In this document: positions 62,158 through 64,000 of the stretch, one piece after another
Layout of the letters: each line of letters begins with the position of its first letter
How positions within the stretch are numbered: the first letter of the stretch is position 1
NCBI RefSeq assembly: GCF_001457475.1
Contig: NZ_LN831029.1
Location: 1,178,001-1,242,000 of the forward strand
Direction of reading: 5' to 3'
Source: Achromobacter xylosoxidans
GTDB taxonomy: Bacteria; Pseudomonadota; Gammaproteobacteria; Burkholderiales; Burkholderiaceae_B
DNA: 64,000 bases
Position numbers and translations under genes: made by a program
The notes under the pieces: model-generated
Told to the model about the DNA's origin: nothing
What the model saw: only the letters and a program-made list of their open reading frames with translations
The model's database searches: none

Positions 62158-63552
62158 ATGATGCGTCCCGACGGCTCTACCCATTTCAGGCTCACGGATC
62201 GTTCCTGGCGTACCGTTGCCGTGGCTGGCACGCTTGCGCTAGCCAGTGGCTGGGCATGGTCCCAGAGCGGTTTCCAGACCAGCGGCGGTGTGATTGGCGA
62301 CGAGGTCATGTACTCGATCGGCGGCGGCAACGCGGTCTCGATGAGCGGTGCCGCCGGCATGCGCTCGATTGGCGTTGGAGTCGGCTGGAACAGCAACCTG
62401 ATCTGTGGCGACATGTCGATTTCCACCACGATCCAGAACCAGCTCAACGGGCTGACGAACGGGTTCCAGAACATCATGTCGTCGGTCATCCAAAGCGCGA
62501 CGAGTGCGGTTGCATCGCTGCCCGCGCTGATCATCCAGTGCGCCGACCCCGGTTTGTATAACCTGCTTACGAACGGGGTGTTGCAGGCCCGGCTCGATTT
62601 CGATCGTTCGAAGCTCACTTGCCGTGCAATGGCTGAGAGGATGGCGGACGCGGCCGGCGGCCAGCTTGGCTGGAATCAGCTCTCCGAAGGCATGGCTTTG
62701 CGCCAAGCCGTGTCGAGCACCGACGCGGTGTCGGCCATCGAGCAAGCCGAAGCGGACCGCGGCAATGCCGGGGTGCCCTGGGTCGGCAGCAGTAATGCTG
62801 GCGGTGCCGGCCAACCATCAATCAAGGTGGTCAGTGACGTCACCCGTGCGGGTTACAACCTTGTCAACGGCCGCGGCGTATCCGGCACCTCTTCGATCGA
62901 CCCGGCAAGCTGCCAAAGCCTGTCCTGCCAGACCTGGTCATCACCGCAGCAGGCCATCGACTGGGCCACCCGCGTGCTGGGCGAACAGGAACAGCGTACC
63001 TGCGACGCCTGCACGAAGACCGAGACGGTCCCGGGTGTGGGGCTCACGCCACTGATCCAGAAAGAATACGACACCAAGCTGCAAGTGCTGCAGGAGTTGG
63101 TCAGCGGCGCGCGCAACACGACCTTCGAGAATCTGCGCGAAGCCGGCAGTACCTCGCTGCCGATCACGCGCGGCGTCATCGAAGTGCTGCGCGACGAGCC
63201 TGATCAGAACATCCTGGCACAGCGCCTGGCCTCGGAGGTGGCGCTGGCCTCGGTGCTGGAAAAGGCACTGCTGCTTCAGCGGACCTTGCTGACAGGGCGC
63301 AAGGAGCCGAACGTGGCGGCCAATCAACTGGCCGTCGAGGCCGTGAATCACGAAAGCGATACGCTCGATCATGAGATCCGCAATTTGAAGACGGAATTAG
63401 AGTTGCGCCGCGAGTTGGCCAGCAATTCACCGATGGCCATCATCCAGCGCCATGGCACACGGGCGGCGGGCTCGCGCGGCATCTATGAGGGCGATCCGGT
63501 GCCTGACCGCCTTGATCAGTTGCAGAAGGGCAGTCCAGGAGGTCAGCCATGA
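62158..63552 (+). CDS. ICE protein, PFL_4711 family (TIGR03755, TraH-like), copy B
   Basis: 464 residues, the same length as copy A. The start is ATG 62158 or 62161. Signal peptide ends AWSQSG. GVGWNSNLICGDM and the C-terminal YEGDPVPDRLDQLQKGSPGG match copy A closely. It has Cys in IIQCADPG where copy A has Arg. The gene overlaps the following small membrane protein by 4 bases as in copy A. Confidence 0.88.
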   Translation: MMRPDGSTHFRLTDRSWRTVAVAGTLALASGWAWSQSGFQTSGGVIGDEVMYSIGGGNAVSMSGAAGMRSIGVGVGWNSNLICGDMSISTTIQNQLNGLTNGFQNIMSSVIQSATSAVASLPALIIQCADPGLYNLLTNGVLQARLDFDRSKLTCRAMAERMADAAGGQLGWNQLSEGMALRQAVSSTDAVSAIEQAEADRGNAGVPWVGSSNAGGAGQPSIKVVSDVTRAGYNLVNGRGVSGTSSIDPASCQSLSCQTWSSPQQAIDWATRVLGEQEQRTCDACTKTETVPGVGLTPLIQKEYDTKLQVLQELVSGARNTTFENLREAGSTSLPITRGVIEVLRDEPDQNILAQRLASEVALASVLEKALLLQRTLLTGRKEPNVAANQLAVEAVNHESDTLDHEIRNLKTELELRRELASNSPMAIIQRHGTRAAGSRGIYEGDPVPDRLDQLQKGSPGGQP

Positions 63553-63899
63553 GTGCGGCCTGGATGCGCCCGCGCTGGCTCTTCAACCGGCGCGTGGCCA
63601 AGGTGCTGCTCTGGGTGGCACTGGTCTTGTCTGCGGCCATCGCCGCCAACGTCGCGGGCAACTGGTTTCTTGGCGGCATTGTCGGCTGGGAACAGTGGCT
63701 GGCGGACGCCTCCGGCTACTTCCTGTTGTGGCACCTGTTTCTGTATGCAGCGACGGCCTACGGGTGGGTGTGGATGCGTCGTCGGTTACTGGTGCGCGAA
63801 CCCGGCACGCAAGCAAAGCACCGCCTGATCCGTGCCGAAATTGCAGGTGTGGTGGCGATCGTTGCGCTTGAAGCCAGCCTACTCGCGCAGGCGACATAG
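63549..63899 (+). CDS. Small ICE membrane protein upstream of TraG, copy B
   Basis: 116 residues (copy A 122), three hydrophobic segments, with GWEQWLADASGYFLLWHLFL in the middle and ATAYGWVWMRRRLL kept. It shares gene order and overlap with copy A, and about 65% identity by eye. Function unknown; likely an inner-membrane partner of TraG. Confidence 0.75.
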   Translation: MSAAWMRPRWLFNRRVAKVLLWVALVLSAAIAANVAGNWFLGGIVGWEQWLADASGYFLLWHLFLYAATAYGWVWMRRRLLVREPGTQAKHRLIRAEIAGVVAIVALEASLLAQAT

Positions 63900-63912
63900 C
63901 GAGGGCAGGATC

Positions 63913-64000
63913 ATGACGCTGTTCACCACGGACTACCTGGAGTTTTACCTGACGCTGCTGAGTTGGGTCATTCATAACGGCATTTGGGCCGTCCTCGTCT
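63913..64000 (+). CDS. traG: TraG N-terminal-domain protein, copy B (partial, runs off the window)
   Basis: Only 29 codons are visible, starting MTLFTTDYLEFYLTLLSWVI; they match copy A (27231) at 25 or so positions. The rest lies beyond the right edge. Its presence shows that the second tra tail continues at least into TraG. Confidence 0.85.
   Translation, partial: MTLFTTDYLEFYLTLLSWVIHNGIWAVLV

Noticed and set aside
1..64000. CRISPR arrays, tRNA/rRNA genes, integrase, att sites and insertion sequences
   Set aside because: Looked for at gene borders and in gaps; no spaced repeats, cloverleaf genes, recombinase or transposase frames were found in this window.

Overview
The window is high-GC proteobacterial DNA (Pseudomonas / Bordetella / Achromobacter / Xanthomonadaceae type; the genus cannot be fixed from it). 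It is the conjugation and cargo part of an integrative and conjugative element (ICE) of the PFGI-1 / ICEclc / SPI-7 family. The mating-pair (type IV secretion) genes form the characteristic ordered set for this family: PilL-N lipoprotein, PFL_4693, lytic transglycosylase, PFL_4695, TraD, PFL_4697, then RAQPRD, PFL_4701, 4702, TIGR03750, PFL_4703, 4704, 4705, lipoprotein, VirB4 ATPase, DsbG-like, then PFL_4709, 4710, 4711, TraG-N and DUF3742. No integrase, att site, tRNA, rRNA, IS element or CRISPR array is visible.

Layout. 1-6524 holds the first tra block, ending with TraD and its membrane partner. 6660-14178 is a defence island inserted at a natural break in the tra genes. It contains a DUF3800 / MbcA-ParS-like three-gene operon, an AbiH-like abortive infection gene, and a complete type III CBASS (CD-NTase, two HORMA-type proteins, TRIP13 ATPase, NucC nuclease) led by a PIN / excisionase-HTH toxin-antitoxin pair. 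14381-22918 is the second tra block. 22941-23848 holds an Xre regulator and an HU protein. 24057-29219 is the third tra block. 29449-35467 is a mosaic of stability and redox genes: AbiE, RES toxin-antitoxin, flavin reductase, PPOX, and a MetAP / ParD-like operon. It also contains several truncated genes.

35539-60591 is metal-acquisition cargo in two halves. The first half (35539-44091) has a Fur-box-like site between a FyuA-like TonB receptor operon (receptor, O-methyltransferase, two MFS transporters) and an AraC regulator followed by a methyltransferase-PNPOx fusion. The second half (44168-60591) has a Zur-box-like site between an ABC-2 exporter operon and a long rightward operon. That operon encodes two paralogous TonB receptors, a Y4yA-type PLP decarboxylase, SbnB-like and SbnA-like enzymes, a HisC-like aminotransferase, a MATE exporter, a DUF2946 protein and a PepSY membrane protein. 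No recognisable condensing enzyme (NIS synthetase, NRPS, nicotianamine synthase) is present. The cluster could therefore make an unusual small zinc or iron chelator.

60784-64000 is a second, diverged copy of the PFL_4709-4710-4711-TraG tail. The metal cargo is thus bracketed by paralogous tra genes, which suggests that two related ICEs recombined or were stacked here.
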